From Mucilaginibacter phyllosphaerae (lineage in GTDB: Bacteria; Bacteroidota; Bacteroidia; Sphingobacteriales; Sphingobacteriaceae), in NCBI RefSeq assembly GCF_004378255.1, contig NZ_SNQG01000002.1, positions 496,001 through 560,000 of the forward strand: a DNA stretch of 64,000 bases, written 5' to 3'. The notes under the pieces were generated by a model. The model was given only the letters and a program-made list of their open reading frames with translations, was not told where the DNA came from and did no database searches. This document shows positions 11,201-20,190 of the stretch, one piece after another; position 1 is the first letter of the stretch, and every line of letters starts with the position of its first letter. Position numbers and translations under genes: made by a program.

Positions 11201-13403
11201 CGGCAGTTGGTACATCGGCAACTATCTTGCCGTGAAAACGCATGGGGTCTTTACTGAAATTCAGTTTTTGCAGATCAATACTATCCACCAAAAGCGTTGC
11301 GTTAACCGATGGATACTTTTTATTCATGTTAGCCTTTGCATCCAGCGTAAAGTTGATGTTAGGGTCTTTCATCCGGGCTTTGGCTACGTAGGCACCGTTG
11401 CGGGCAGTACCATTCATTATCAGATTGCGGTAGGTGTAACCCTTAACATTAGCGCTTGTAACATCGCCGTTAAATTTAAGGCTGGCGGTTTTAGGGTCGA
11501 GCCCGGTACCGCTGATGTTAGCACGCATGGTTACAAAGCCAACCATCTGTGGTTGTTTGGTTAATGCACCCACATTCAGGTTGTTGGCTTTGATATTGGC
11601 TGTATAGGTTTCGCTGCCTTTATGTTTGCCGCTCTTCATGGCTGCTACCAGGTCAACCGCGCCATAGCTGCTGCGCAGGGCCATGTTGGTATTAAAGGTT
11701 TTGATGCCCCCTTTAAAAGTGCCTTTCAGGTTCATGTTTTCCGGAATGCTCACATTTGGCGGAATGGTGCCTTTCGGAACCAGGCGGGCAATATCATTAC
11801 GTGTAGTACGGAAATCGTTTATATTAAGGTCAAAATAAGCTTTTTCTACATCGGGCATCCCGCGCATACTGGCAGAAGCTTTAACATAGGTATTACCAAA
11901 ACCGCTTATCTCGATATTAGGGATACGTAGGTTATCAACCGTACCGTTAACCCTGCCATTTATTTTAATAATAGCGTTTGGCGATGATTTAAACGGCTCC
12001 ATAGATGCCATTGCCGGCATCAGCAATAGTACATCGCGTAGGCCTAACCTGCTGCCATCTAAATTGGCGTTGATGCTGAGTTTGCCCAGGTTTTTGGTTA
12101 ACGATTCTATAGACGGATAGCCCACCTGCAGATCTTTTTGAATAACAGATGTGGGTGTTTCTACCAGCAGGTTCTTGAGGTAAGCGTTTTTAGGGCCATA
12201 GAAAAATGCCGTGTGGAACTTATTGATCTTTAAACCGCTTTTTTCTGCAAACGTGAATGCATTTACTTTACCTGATAAGCTATCCGGCGTGTAAGAAAGG
12301 TCCTGAACATCGGCATTCAGGTTTTTAATGTTCATGTGCGCAAAATCTAACCCGCGGGCAATTGGCTTTTGCGCATCGTTATCAAATTTAATATTATCGT
12401 TAGTTAAGGTGATCTTACCCAAGCTGGCTGTCCACCCTTTAGCCTGTGTGGCAGAGGTAAGGGTGTCTATCTTTTTAATGGTTTTATCTACAGCTTTGGC
12501 TACAGTAGTTGGTTTGGCAAAGGTTAAGCCCGCATCGGTGTTATCTAATACAATGGATTTAACGCCTACATGCTGGTTTTTCATGTCTATCTTATCCATG
12601 TTCACCACAAACTTGCCCAAGTTTACCTTGGCGGCCATTTCGGTACTTTTGTAATCTACCTTAACCTTATCTACGTTTATTTCGCCCAGGCTCAGGTCCA
12701 TGTTTAATGGCTTGGTGGCCGTATCAATTGTTGCGGCTTGTTGGATAGAAGAACCTGCAGGGGTTTGAAGGATCTTTGCATTTACCCCGCTCAAATTAAT
12801 TTTAGGGATAGTGAATTTCATCTTATCCAAATCAAAATCTGTAATGCGGGTATCAAAATGGCCCAGCAAAAATTTAACATCGTTGCCGGTACTTGCGTCT
12901 TTATACTTGATATTGATCCTGTCCAGTATGATCTTATCTACCGAAAATTTCATGGTAGAAGTGGTGTCCTCGGGCTTAACTTCTTTTTTCTGCTCGCCTG
13001 CAAAGGCCTTAATAATGTAATCGAAATTAAAAAGGCTATCCGGCCCGCGGCTAACATTGGCGGTAATACCCTCCAGATTTATTTCGTTGATCTCTACTTT
13101 GTTTTTAAGTAGTTTCATCAGCGTAATATCTACCTTCAGTTTGTCGCCGGCTATCAGGGTATCTTTCTTTTGGTCTTCAAAATAAACATCCTCAAGCACA
13201 AGCAATTTGGGCAGGCCCAGGCTAATGTGGCCTATCTCTACTTTGGTGTGGATCTTGTTTTGCAGAAAGGTAACAGCCTTGTCCTTCGCAAAATTTTGCA
13301 CGGCAGGTACCTGTATTAAAATAACCACAAGTAACACCAAAAATATGATGCTTGCAATTATCCAAAGTATTGTTTTAAGAGCTATACGTCCAAATCGTTC
13401 CAA
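8286..13403 (-). CDS. tamB: TamB: inner membrane-anchored translocation/lipid-transfer protein (DUF490)
   Basis: The 1705-residue AsmA/TamB-type protein has one N-terminal transmembrane helix (about residues 10-32), then a very long repetitive beta-rich region expected to form the hydrophobic groove that spans the periplasm, and a C-terminal TamB domain (TSLTGTYIVNQGSYNLSY, FKQGSTITWTGDPTSANIDL, NLRNELLKPNISFDITLP, GLSKRFLNDRLTVSVG). TamB-like proteins are linked to outer-membrane biogenesis and phospholipid transport. The last 40 or so residues are extremely rich in Lys, Arg, Glu and Gln, a tail not usual in proteobacterial TamB. It overlaps tamL by 4 bp. It is divergent from dnaE with a 273-bp gap; I found no full promoter match for it there. 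Confidence 0.93.
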   Translation of the reverse strand: MERFGRIALKTILWIIASIIFLVLLVVILIQVPAVQNFAKDKAVTFLQNKIHTKVEIGHISLGLPKLLVLEDVYFEDQKKDTLIAGDKLKVDITLMKLLKNKVEINEINLEGITANVSRGPDSLFNFDYIIKAFAGEQKKEVKPEDTTSTMKFSVDKIILDRINIKYKDASTGNDVKFLLGHFDTRITDFDLDKMKFTIPKINLSGVNAKILQTPAGSSIQQAATIDTATKPLNMDLSLGEINVDKVKVDYKSTEMAAKVNLGKFVVNMDKIDMKNQHVGVKSIVLDNTDAGLTFAKPTTVAKAVDKTIKKIDTLTSATQAKGWTASLGKITLTNDNIKFDNDAQKPIARGLDFAHMNIKNLNADVQDLSYTPDSLSGKVNAFTFAEKSGLKINKFHTAFFYGPKNAYLKNLLVETPTSVIQKDLQVGYPSIESLTKNLGKLSINANLDGSRLGLRDVLLLMPAMASMEPFKSSPNAIIKINGRVNGTVDNLRIPNIEISGFGNTYVKASASMRGMPDVEKAYFDLNINDFRTTRNDIARLVPKGTIPPNVSIPENMNLKGTFKGGIKTFNTNMALRSSYGAVDLVAAMKSGKHKGSETYTANIKANNLNVGALTKQPQMVGFVTMRANISGTGLDPKTASLKFNGDVTSANVKGYTYRNLIMNGTARNGAYVAKARMKDPNINFTLDAKANMNKKYPSVNATLLVDSIDLQKLNFSKDPMRFHGKIVADVPTADPDYLNANILATDLLVVNKGDRIALDSVNLISTATADSSTLRLKTPMFYAHMAGKYKLTQIAPAIQDVINKYYDMNLAAGTKAGPKVKYSPQHFTFDARFVKTPLVSKFAPDLKQLDPVIFNGRFNSEAGELVVNGSSPRIIYGTNTVNNFKLAINTGNNSLNYALTVDEIKVGSSLDLLFPSVTGAAQNNKLGINLQVRDKLRKERYRIAGEFSALPGEYQFSFLQNGLLLDYTPWSVSADNALQFGTKGILARNFAITNSNQVLSANSSGGMNSPITVDFKNFKIETLTKLAKQDSLLIGGTINGNAVVSNFQKSPVFTSAINVSDFSFRGDTVGNIAVKVNNQTANAYAAEMSITGRGNQVDLNGFYYTSPSSRFDMNLNIVKLSMQSIQGFSFGSIRNATGDITGQLKITGTTAAPAIRGNINFNKVGFNVSMLNSYFTMPQESITFNDEGIRFNDFTLVDSTNSKAIITGSIYTKTYTDFKFGMNIRADNFRMINSTKADNQLFYGKLFMDANIKIRGDMAKPVVDATLTVNEKTDMTFVLPTADPGVEDRKGVVEFYDASAPKMDSILLAKQLDSLKQSEITGLDVNATVNIDKNANFTIVVDERNGDVVHLKGEAHLSGGIDPSGKTSLTGTYIVNQGSYNLSYATVSRKFNFKQGSTITWTGDPTSANIDLTAIYVANVPPIDLVANQLTDQNSTQYKQKLPFNVNLNLRNELLKPNISFDITLPDSNYNVAAEVTNTVEARLAQVRQDPNELNKQVLGVLVLGHFIGDNPLQSQGGNAGVEGAIRNSVSGLLTDQLNNLAGDLITGVDLNFGVTSGEDYSSGTATNRTDLNIGLSKRFLNDRLTVSVGNNFNIEGAQAGQKTSNIAGNVSVNYKLSKDGRYTLRAYRKDEFVVIQGQIVETGVGFALTVDYNRFREIFRKRTEEEKAMRKRYREEQKRKEEQEKASQQKEKEERTKTQTTTL

Positions 13404-13635
13404 ATTTGTAGAGGTTAAGGGTTACAACTTATAGTTTTATGATAAACTATCATTTTAGCCTATTTATACTAACGAAGTAACACTTTTTGGCGCAGTATTG
13501 TTTTTTCTTATTAGGAAAAACGGCTTTAAATTAGTCTTGTTTACTTGATGTAATACAAAATTTACAAATTGTTTTATTTGACAATCCCGCAACCATAACT
13601 TATTAACATTGCTACGCTCCAACTTTGTTTTTTAA

Positions 13636-13643
13636 TAAATTTG
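13636..13643 (+). promoter_or_regulatory. Candidate -7 box of dnaE
   Basis: TAAATTTG fits the TAnnTTTG consensus 33 bp before the dnaE ATG. The closest upstream TTG (13609-13611) is 24 bp away, slightly too far. It lies in the 273-bp tamB/dnaE divergent gap. Confidence 0.35.
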
Positions 13644-13676
13644 TAATCCACCGGATTAGTTGATACAGATTTTACC

Positions 13677-16600
13677 ATGCCCGAATTTTCGCACTTACAC
13701 GTACATACCCAATTTTCGTTACTTGACGGCGCCGCTGATATATCCAAGTTATATAAAAAGGCAGCTGCTGACGGGATGAAGGCCCTGGCTATTACCGACC
13801 ATGGTAACATGTTTGGTGCTTTTAAATTTGTGGCCGAGGCCGGTAAACATAATGTAAAACCTATTGTAGGCTGCGAGTTTTATGTGGTTGATGACCGGCA
13901 CATTAAACAGTTTACCAAAGAGAAAAAGGATAAGCGTTACCACCAGTTGATGCTGGCCAAAAACGCCGAGGGCTATAAAAACCTGATAAAGCTATGCTCG
14001 TTAGGTTATATGGAAGGGCTTTACAGTAAATGGCCGCGTATAGATAAAGAACTAATTCTAAAATATCATAAAGGTATTATAGCTACCACTTGCTGCCTGG
14101 GCGCATCGGTGCCGCAGGCAATTTTACGGGATGGCGAGGCCGCCGCCGAAATTGAATTTAAATGGTGGCTGGACCTTTTTGGTGAGGATTTCTATATAGA
14201 AATGCAGCGCCATGATATCCCCGAGCAAAACACGGTAAATGCGGTGCTGATGAAGTTTGCCAAAAAGTATAATGTAAAATTTATCTGTTCTAACGATTCG
14301 CACTATGTAGACCAGCAGGATAGTAACGCGCACGATATTTTGCTGTGTGTAAACACCGGCGATTTGCAAAGCACCCCCATAGCTACCGATGAAGAAGGTG
14401 GTAAAGGTTACCGTTTTGGCTTTACTAACGACCAGTTTTACTTTAAAACGCAGGCGGAAATGGGCAAGCTGTTCCATGACATCCCTGAGTCGTTAGATAA
14501 TACGCAGGAGATTGTTGACAAGGTAGATGTGCTTAAACTAAAGCGCGATATTCTACTGCCTAACTACGTTATCCCGCCGGAATTTAAGATCCACAGTGAC
14601 ATGACGCCCGATGCAGATACCCTTAACCAATGGGAATATCTGAAACACCTTACCTTTATGGGTGCCAAAGAGCGTTACAAAGATATCAGCCCCGAGGCGG
14701 AAGAACGTATCAACTTCGAGCTGTTCACCATCCGTACCATGGGGTTTGCGGGGTACTTTTTGATCGTGGCCGATTTTATACGGGCTGGCCGAGATATGGG
14801 GGTATTTATAGGCCCGGGCCGTGGTTCGGCTGCGGGATCTGTAGTGGCTTATTGTACGGGTATCACCAATATCGATCCGCTAAAGTATAACCTGCTGTTT
14901 GAGCGTTTCCTGAACCCCGACAGGAAGAGCATGCCCGATATCGATACGGATTTTGACGACGCCGGCCGCCAGAAGGTGATTGATTACGTGGTTGATAAAT
15001 ATGGTAAAAACCAGGTAGCGCAGATCATTACCTATGGCTCTATGGCTGCCCGTACCAGCATTCAGGATGTGGGCCGTGTGTTGGATATGCCTTTATCTGA
15101 TGTAAATGCCATGAAAAAGCTGGTGCCCGATACACTGGGCATCAATTTGAAAACGGCTATTGAGCAGGTGCCCGAGCTGCAAACCATCTACAAGTCTACC
15201 GATTTGAAAGGCGTGGTACTGCGCGAGGCCGAAAAGCTGGAAGGATCTGTACGTAATACGGGTGTGCATGCCGCGGGTATCATTATTGCCCCGTACGATC
15301 TGACAGAAATTGTACCTGTTGCTACGGCAAAGGATTCGGACCTGTTGGTCACCCAGTACGATGGGCGCGTAATTGAGGATGCCGGCGTTATAAAAATGGA
15401 CTTTTTGGGCCTAAAAACGCTCACTATTATTAAGGATGCCCTGCGCTTGATCAAGCAAAACCATGATGTACATATCGATATAGATTACATCCCGCTGGAT
15501 GATTTGCAAACTTATGAGCTTTACCAGCGCGGCGATACCAACGGTACCTTCCAGTTTGAAAGTGATGGGATGCAAATGTACCTGCGCGATCTTAAACCCG
15601 ATAAGTTTGAGGACTTAATCGCCATGAATGCCCTGTACCGCCCTGGCCCGATAGAGTATATCCCTAACTTTATTAAACGTAAGCACGGGTTAGAGCCTAT
15701 TGTGTTTGACCTTGCCGACATGGAAGAATACCTGGGCGAAACCTATGGTATTACCGTGTACCAGGAGCAGGTGATGCTTCTATCGCAAAAGCTGGCGGGC
15801 TTTAGTAAAGGTGATGCCGACGTTTTGCGTAAGGCAATGGGTAAAAAGCAGATAGAGGTACTGAATAAAATGGAAGCCCAGTTTATGGATGGGGCCATAG
15901 CCAAAGGCCACCCCAAAGATAAGCTGACTAAAATATGGACCGACTGGAAAGCCTTTGCACAGTACGCGTTCAATAAATCGCACTCTACCTGTTATGCTTT
16001 TGTGGCTTACCAAACGGCCTATTTAAAAGCACATTACCCGGCAGAATATATGGCAGCGGTTTTGAACAACCAAAACAACATGGAGAAGATAACCTTTTTT
16101 ATGGAGGAATGCCGCCGCATGGGTGTTGAGGTTTTAGGGCCGGATATTAATGAAAGCGATATGGCCTTTACCGCTAACAAAAAGGGCGTTATCCGCTTTG
16201 GGATGGCCGGAGTGAAGGGTGTAGGCGAAAAAGCGGTAGAAAGTATTATTGAGGAACGTAAAGAACGCGGGCCTTATAAAACCGTTTATGATTTTGCACA
16301 GCGCTCCAACACGCGTTCGGTTAATCGTAAGGCTTATGAAAACTTGGTTTATGGCGGTGCTTTTGACGGGTTTGGATTAAACCGTGCGCAATTCTTTGCC
16401 AAAACGGAAAACGGTATTTTAAGCGGGGTAGAACGCCTGATAAAATATGGTAACGATTATCAGAATACGCAAAACAGCTCGCAATCTTCGCTGTTCGGCA
16501 GTTCGGTAGCTTCTTACATACCCGAACCTGCCATGCCCGATGCAGAGGAATGGCCGTTGATAGAGAAGCTGAAGTACGAAAAGGAAGTGATAGGTATTTA

Positions 16601-17267
16601 CCTTACCGGCCACCCGCTCGATAATTTTAAGCTGGAAATGGAAAGGTATTGCAATACTACCATTTCCGAACTGAAAGATATCCAGAAGGCACGTTCGGGC
16701 GAGGGAGGAGAGGAGGTGATGAATAACCTGGCTAACCTGCGTAAACGCGGCGAGATCCGCATTGGGGGATTAGTAGCCAACGTTCAGCATAAAATGACCA
16801 AGATGGGGAAACCGTTCGGTACCTTTGTGCTGGAGGATTACAACGAATCTTACGAGTTTGCATTTTTTGGCGAGGACTATGTGAAATTCCGCAATATGAT
16901 GGTAGATGGGTATTTTCTGCATATTAAGGGAACCATAGAAGAGAAATTTCGCCAGAAAGATAACTGGGACCTGCGCATTACCGTAATGGACCTGTTATCT
17001 GAAATGCGCGACAAACTTACCAAATCCATCATCGTTAGCCTTGACCTGAAAGCGGTTAACACGCAGTTGGTAGAGCGGCTGGAGCAGATCATCAGTACCA
17101 ATAACGAGCAATATCCAACAAAAAACTGTTCGTTGAAATTTAAGGTAAAATGTGGTGAAGAATTGATGCAGGTAGATCTGTTATCCAAAACACACAAAGT
17201 AAGCCCAAGTGATGAACTGATGGCCGAGATCTTGAACTTGACGAACGCACCGGCGATGCTGGTGTAA
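13677..17267 (+). CDS. dnaE: DNA polymerase III subunit alpha
   Basis: The 1196-residue protein is the replicative polymerase subunit. Domains: N-terminal PHP (HLHVHTQFSLLDGA at residues 6-19, ITDHGN, SNDSHYVD), the catalytic palm with GPGRGSAAGSVVAYC and PDIDTDFDD (about residues 419-427, two catalytic Asp), and the fingers (NTGVHAAGIIIAP, KMDFLGLKTLTII, MNALYRPGPIEYIPNFIKRK, YGITVYQEQVM, FNKSHSTCYA). The helix-hairpin-helix region includes GMAGVKGVGEKAVESI, and a late OB-fold reads IRIGGLVANVQHKMTKMGKPFGTF. The length and lack of an exonuclease insertion identify DnaE rather than PolC. The gene is monocistronic; a strong hairpin follows about 100 bp after the stop, although its T-run is on the opposite strand. 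Confidence 0.97.
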   Translation: MPEFSHLHVHTQFSLLDGAADISKLYKKAAADGMKALAITDHGNMFGAFKFVAEAGKHNVKPIVGCEFYVVDDRHIKQFTKEKKDKRYHQLMLAKNAEGYKNLIKLCSLGYMEGLYSKWPRIDKELILKYHKGIIATTCCLGASVPQAILRDGEAAAEIEFKWWLDLFGEDFYIEMQRHDIPEQNTVNAVLMKFAKKYNVKFICSNDSHYVDQQDSNAHDILLCVNTGDLQSTPIATDEEGGKGYRFGFTNDQFYFKTQAEMGKLFHDIPESLDNTQEIVDKVDVLKLKRDILLPNYVIPPEFKIHSDMTPDADTLNQWEYLKHLTFMGAKERYKDISPEAEERINFELFTIRTMGFAGYFLIVADFIRAGRDMGVFIGPGRGSAAGSVVAYCTGITNIDPLKYNLLFERFLNPDRKSMPDIDTDFDDAGRQKVIDYVVDKYGKNQVAQIITYGSMAARTSIQDVGRVLDMPLSDVNAMKKLVPDTLGINLKTAIEQVPELQTIYKSTDLKGVVLREAEKLEGSVRNTGVHAAGIIIAPYDLTEIVPVATAKDSDLLVTQYDGRVIEDAGVIKMDFLGLKTLTIIKDALRLIKQNHDVHIDIDYIPLDDLQTYELYQRGDTNGTFQFESDGMQMYLRDLKPDKFEDLIAMNALYRPGPIEYIPNFIKRKHGLEPIVFDLADMEEYLGETYGITVYQEQVMLLSQKLAGFSKGDADVLRKAMGKKQIEVLNKMEAQFMDGAIAKGHPKDKLTKIWTDWKAFAQYAFNKSHSTCYAFVAYQTAYLKAHYPAEYMAAVLNNQNNMEKITFFMEECRRMGVEVLGPDINESDMAFTANKKGVIRFGMAGVKGVGEKAVESIIEERKERGPYKTVYDFAQRSNTRSVNRKAYENLVYGGAFDGFGLNRAQFFAKTENGILSGVERLIKYGNDYQNTQNSSQSSLFGSSVASYIPEPAMPDAEEWPLIEKLKYEKEVIGIYLTGHPLDNFKLEMERYCNTTISELKDIQKARSGEGGEEVMNNLANLRKRGEIRIGGLVANVQHKMTKMGKPFGTFVLEDYNESYEFAFFGEDYVKFRNMMVDGYFLHIKGTIEEKFRQKDNWDLRITVMDLLSEMRDKLTKSIIVSLDLKAVNTQLVERLEQIISTNNEQYPTKNCSLKFKVKCGEELMQVDLLSKTHKVSPSDELMAEILNLTNAPAMLV

Positions 17268-17368
17268 GAGTAGTGCAACTTATTGAGTATTTAGTCAATT
17301 ACTGTTCTGGATATTTTATTTCATTTCCACAGCATGGTAAAGCTAAGTATTTAATGTGTTACCATAAA

Positions 17369-17401
17369 AATGCCGCCTAAACGATTCGTTTAGGCGGCAT
17401 T
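17369..17401 (-). terminator. Perfect 15-bp hairpin terminator between dnaE and the GH5-like gene
   Basis: AATGCCGCCTAAACG / CGTTTAGGCGGCATT with loop ATT. On the minus strand it is followed by a run of five Ts, so it mainly terminates the GH5-like gene; it may also stop dnaE transcripts. Confidence 0.85.
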
Positions 17402-17413
17402 AAGTAGTACTGC

Positions 17414-18385
17414 TTACAGTTTAGCGTAAACGGTATTAAAATAAGCGTTTGTTGTAAACGATGTGGCGGTAGGGTTGGTTGCCCATGATGGGTTTACCAT
17501 ATTAAGATTATTGCCATCCCCATTCCAGCACCAGGATAAAACTGTCCACCCTTTTGATTTTGCATAATCAACGCAGCCCGACCAGTCGCAGCTGCCGGAT
17601 CCGGTACCAAATTCACCAACTATAACAGGTTTACCCGTGTTTGATAAGTCGTCCAGATCAGATTTCTGAAAAGTACGGCCGCGGCCCTGGTTGTAATTAC
17701 CCGGATAAATATGGGTAGACAGGATGATCTTGGCATCCGTGATTTTAGGGCTGCTTGTTTTAATGGCATTGTAAGCAGTAAGCGTTTCCTGCCCGTAACC
17801 GGGGATATCAATAATGATATTGCCGCTGTAAACCTGGCGTACAACTGCTATGGCCTGGTTATAATAACTGGCATAGGTGGATGCGCTGATATTGTGGCTG
17901 CCCCACTCATTACACAAGTTAATGGTAAACCCGCCGCCCAGGGTGTTATAATTGTTTTTCCACCAGTTAGCAGCGGTAAGCAGGTCGTTCAGATTGTCAG
18001 ATCCGCCAAAATTATGATACGTACAGATGATGGATGTGTAGCCGTTACTTTTTGCCTGAGTGATCCAGCCTTTGGCTGTGCTTGTGCTTACCCGGCTTGG
18101 GTCTATCTCAATTCTAAGGGTTTTTATCTTGGTTTGCTGCTTCATAAGCGACCACCCAAAATTTGGATTGCCATTGTTATAATAAGAGGGCTGCAGGTTG
18201 GTTCCGTTCCCAAAACCTGCGGTTGATTCAACAGATACACGATTACGATCCGTAGCGTTGCTATCTTCATTTTCTGGTGGGCTAACATTGTCTTTACGGC
18301 AACTGTTTAATAGGGTTGCAGCAAAAACTGCGCATATGTAGGCTGCAATCCGCAAACCATGTTTGGGGTTAAAGTTTGTTTTCAT
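17414..18385 (-). CDS. GH5-like glycoside hydrolase lipoprotein (cellulase/mannanase family)
   Basis: The 323-residue protein has a lipoprotein signal (LLNSC, Cys29), a low-complexity linker and one TIM-barrel domain of the GH5/clan A type. The general acid/base is seen in TINLCNEWG (Glu160 after Asn159), and the nucleophile in PVIVGEFGTGSG (Glu258); THIYP (about 224-228) and WCWNGDG (285-291) line the active site. Lipidation suggests surface or periplasmic exposure and polysaccharide degradation. No SusC/SusD pair or other CAZyme is adjacent, so the substrate (beta-mannan, beta-glucan or other) cannot be told. It is transcribed alone, with an AT-rich 440-bp gap upstream and a perfect hairpin downstream. 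Confidence 0.85.
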   Translation of the reverse strand: MKTNFNPKHGLRIAAYICAVFAATLLNSCRKDNVSPPENEDSNATDRNRVSVESTAGFGNGTNLQPSYYNNGNPNFGWSLMKQQTKIKTLRIEIDPSRVSTSTAKGWITQAKSNGYTSIICTYHNFGGSDNLNDLLTAANWWKNNYNTLGGGFTINLCNEWGSHNISASTYASYYNQAIAVVRQVYSGNIIIDIPGYGQETLTAYNAIKTSSPKITDAKIILSTHIYPGNYNQGRGRTFQKSDLDDLSNTGKPVIVGEFGTGSGSCDWSGCVDYAKSKGWTVLSWCWNGDGNNLNMVNPSWATNPTATSFTTNAYFNTVYAKL

Positions 18386-18825
18386 TTTTTTTAAGTTAAA
18401 ATTGGTAAATGGTGATTTATCTGCGCGTTAACATCCTGCAGTTTGCTAATTGGCTGATAATATTAAGTTTATGTATAATCAAATATATAATAAGTGATAT
18501 ATAATTATGTAATACAATTTTATCATTTCATAATAGTTAATATGTAGTTATGAAATTGCATATTAGTCAAATCTGCGGAATGTTAATATTCTTTTAACCT
18601 TGGCATATCTGTTTTAAGCATAATTTGTGTGTATTTGGTGTAATTGGCTTACAAATGCACCTCTAAGCTTATATGCACTAAAAATAATTTCGTGTGATTA
18701 ATAATATAATGCGTTTGTAATTAGGCAGATGTTGATAATATAATTGTCACATTGTCATGCAGCTACTTGTGGCAAGCTATTTGAATAGTATATATTTGTA
18801 CATCAAAATTTAAATAATAGAAATC
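18386..18825. other. AT-rich 440-bp divergent intergenic region (GH5-like / trxA)
   Basis: No credible coding sequence. It holds the trxA promoter at its right end, a possible -7 box for the GH5-like gene on the minus strand (TATATTTG at 18480-18487, about 95 bp before its ATG), and a 9-bp inverted repeat ATTTCATAA / TTATGAAAT at 18525-18533 and 18548-18556 that could be a regulator site. Confidence 0.5.
18767..18798 (+). promoter_or_regulatory. Bacteroidota-type promoter of trxA
   Basis: TTG at 18767-18769, 21 bp spacer, TATATTTG at 18791-18798, then the ATG 27 bp further on. Both boxes and the spacing agree with the Bacteroidota housekeeping promoter. Confidence 0.7.
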
Positions 18826-19146
18826 ATGGCTTTAGAAATAACGGATGCAAACTTCGAAGAACTTGTTCTTAAATCAGATAAACCTGTACTGGTAGACTTT
18901 TGGGCAGAATGGTGTGGCCCTTGTAGAATGGTAGGCCCTGTTGTAGAAGAGATTGCTAAAGAATACGACGGCAAAGCCGTTGTAGGTAAAGTAAATGTAG
19001 ACAATAACCCGGGTATATCAACCAAGTACGGCATCCGTAACATCCCGGCTTTGTTATACTTTAAAGGCGGCGAAATTGTTGACAAACAAATTGGTGCTGT
19101 ACCAAAATCAGTACTTGCCGGTAAATTAGATACACAATTAGCATAA
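18826..19146 (+). CDS. trxA: Thioredoxin
   Basis: The 106-residue protein has the classic thioredoxin redox motif WAEWCGPCRM (Cys30 and Cys33), the buried charged residue in VDFWAEW, and the cis-Pro loop NIPALLYF. It has no signal peptide and is cytoplasmic. It reduces protein disulfides and feeds reductases and peroxiredoxins such as the one at 56.6 kb. It is a single-gene unit with a well-formed promoter and a strong terminator. Confidence 0.96.
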   Translation: MALEITDANFEELVLKSDKPVLVDFWAEWCGPCRMVGPVVEEIAKEYDGKAVVGKVNVDNNPGISTKYGIRNIPALLYFKGGEIVDKQIGAVPKSVLAGKLDTQLA

Positions 19147-19167
19147 CGCTGACCTATATAAAAAAGG

Positions 19168-19199
19168 AAAAGGCTTCGGGATTTCCGAAGCCTTTTTTG
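19168..19199 (+). terminator. Rho-independent terminator of trxA
   Basis: AAAAGGCTTCGG / CCGAAGCCTTTT stem with loop GATTT followed by Ts, about 20 bp after the trxA stop. The A-rich left flank allows use from the opposite strand for the GIN-domain gene only if transcription reads that far. Confidence 0.88.
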
Positions 19200-19257
19200 T
19201 GGGGCAAAAATCGCCCTTAAACTACTTTTTTTCGCCCTTTTTTCACCCTGAAAGGGT

Positions 19258-19956
19258 TTACATCCTGCTCACACTGCCACTGCCTGCTTTTGAGCTGGAA
19301 ACGTTTTTGGCAGCGCCGGTATAACGTACATCGCCCGAGCCTACTACCGAAGCATCGATCTTATCATTGGCATTAACAGTTGCATCGCCCGAACCCGCAA
19401 CCTTAACCTGGGTGTTAACGGTCACTAAATTTTCACCGGTAAAATCGCCCGAACCCACTACGCTAACCACAGAGTTATCTGCACGGCCGGATAAGGTGAT
19501 ATCGCCCGAACCACCGATGCTGCTTTCCAGGTTTTTAACCTCAACCTTGCCGCTGATATCGCCCGAGCCGGTTAACTTGATCTTTAATGAAGGTGCACGT
19601 AAACCATCCTTAAATACCACATCGCCCGAGCCGGCAAGGCTAACCGATTTGATATCTTTAATAGATACATAAATAATCATTTTTTTGTTGCCGGTGTTCC
19701 AGTTCCAGTTGGTGCCTTCTTTGGTATAGATCCTTAATACACCACCCTGCACTTCGGTTAAGATCTTATCGATAACGTTTGCAGGGGCATCCACCTTTAC
19801 AGATTCTGTGGAACCCTGGGTAATAAATACGTCGTACGAGCCGGCAACGCTAACGGCATTAAAGCCGGTAAGATGGCGGTCCTGGGTATCGGCTTTGGCT
19901 AAGGCGGTGGCAGCTATCATTACAGTAGCCATTAAAAATGTTTTTAGTGTTTTCAT
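19258..19956 (-). CDS. Secreted GIN-domain (DUF2807) beta-helix protein
   Basis: From the ATG at 19956 the protein is 232 residues with a signal peptide (MKTLKTFLMATVMIAATALAKA). The mature part is a DUF2807/GIN head domain: the triplet Gly-Ser-Gly-Asp or a close variant recurs about every 20 residues (AGSYDV, AGSGDV, TGSGDI, GGSGDI, VGSGDF, AGSGDA, VGSGDV, AGSGSV), as expected for coils of a right-handed beta-helix. Such proteins are common in Bacteroidota, are described as putative auto-transporter adhesin heads, and have no proven activity. The longer in-frame start at 20019 would place 21 residues before the signal peptide. It is monocistronic. Confidence 0.88.
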   Translation of the reverse strand: MKTLKTFLMATVMIAATALAKADTQDRHLTGFNAVSVAGSYDVFITQGSTESVKVDAPANVIDKILTEVQGGVLRIYTKEGTNWNWNTGNKKMIIYVSIKDIKSVSLAGSGDVVFKDGLRAPSLKIKLTGSGDISGKVEVKNLESSIGGSGDITLSGRADNSVVSVVGSGDFTGENLVTVNTQVKVAGSGDATVNANDKIDASVVGSGDVRYTGAAKNVSSSKAGSGSVSRM

Positions 19957-20040
19957 GATGGGTTTATTATATAGTGTTTGTTTAGTTATTAGACGCCACC
20001 TTATAGGGGTTAGTTGCATGAAATATAAAATAAATTAAAA

Positions 20041-20124
20041 ACGTTATTGCGGGGGGTTAAGGCCATCTCCCGACTTGTTATGCCGCTTTGCATGTGAAGA
20101 GATTGCTTCGTACCTCAATGACGT
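20041..20124. repeat. Degenerate palindromic repeat (CGTCATTG family)
   Basis: The ends ACGTTATTG and CAATGACGT are inverted, and GAGATTGCTTCGTACCTCA lies next to the right end. The ends resemble the 34231-34327 element and a CGTCATTGCGAGG...CAATCTC repeat type I know from many bacterial genomes. Copy is decayed. Confidence 0.45.
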
Positions 20125-20132
20125 GGTGGTAT

Positions 20133-20170
20133 ATAAGCAAGGCCTTTCCAAAAAGAAAGGCCTTGCTTAT
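20133..20170 (-). terminator. Perfect 16-bp hairpin after the M1 peptidase gene
   Basis: ATAAGCAAGGCCTTTC / GAAAGGCCTTGCTTAT with loop CAAAAA, about 20 bp downstream of the minus-strand stop. Stem is very strong but the following T-run is weak. Confidence 0.7.
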
Positions 20171-20190
20171 TATATGGAAATATGTATCTC

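Noticed and set aside
17711..18226. 171-codon open frame on the plus strand
   Set aside because: Antisense to the GH5-like gene whose catalytic residues are clear; no independent evidence.
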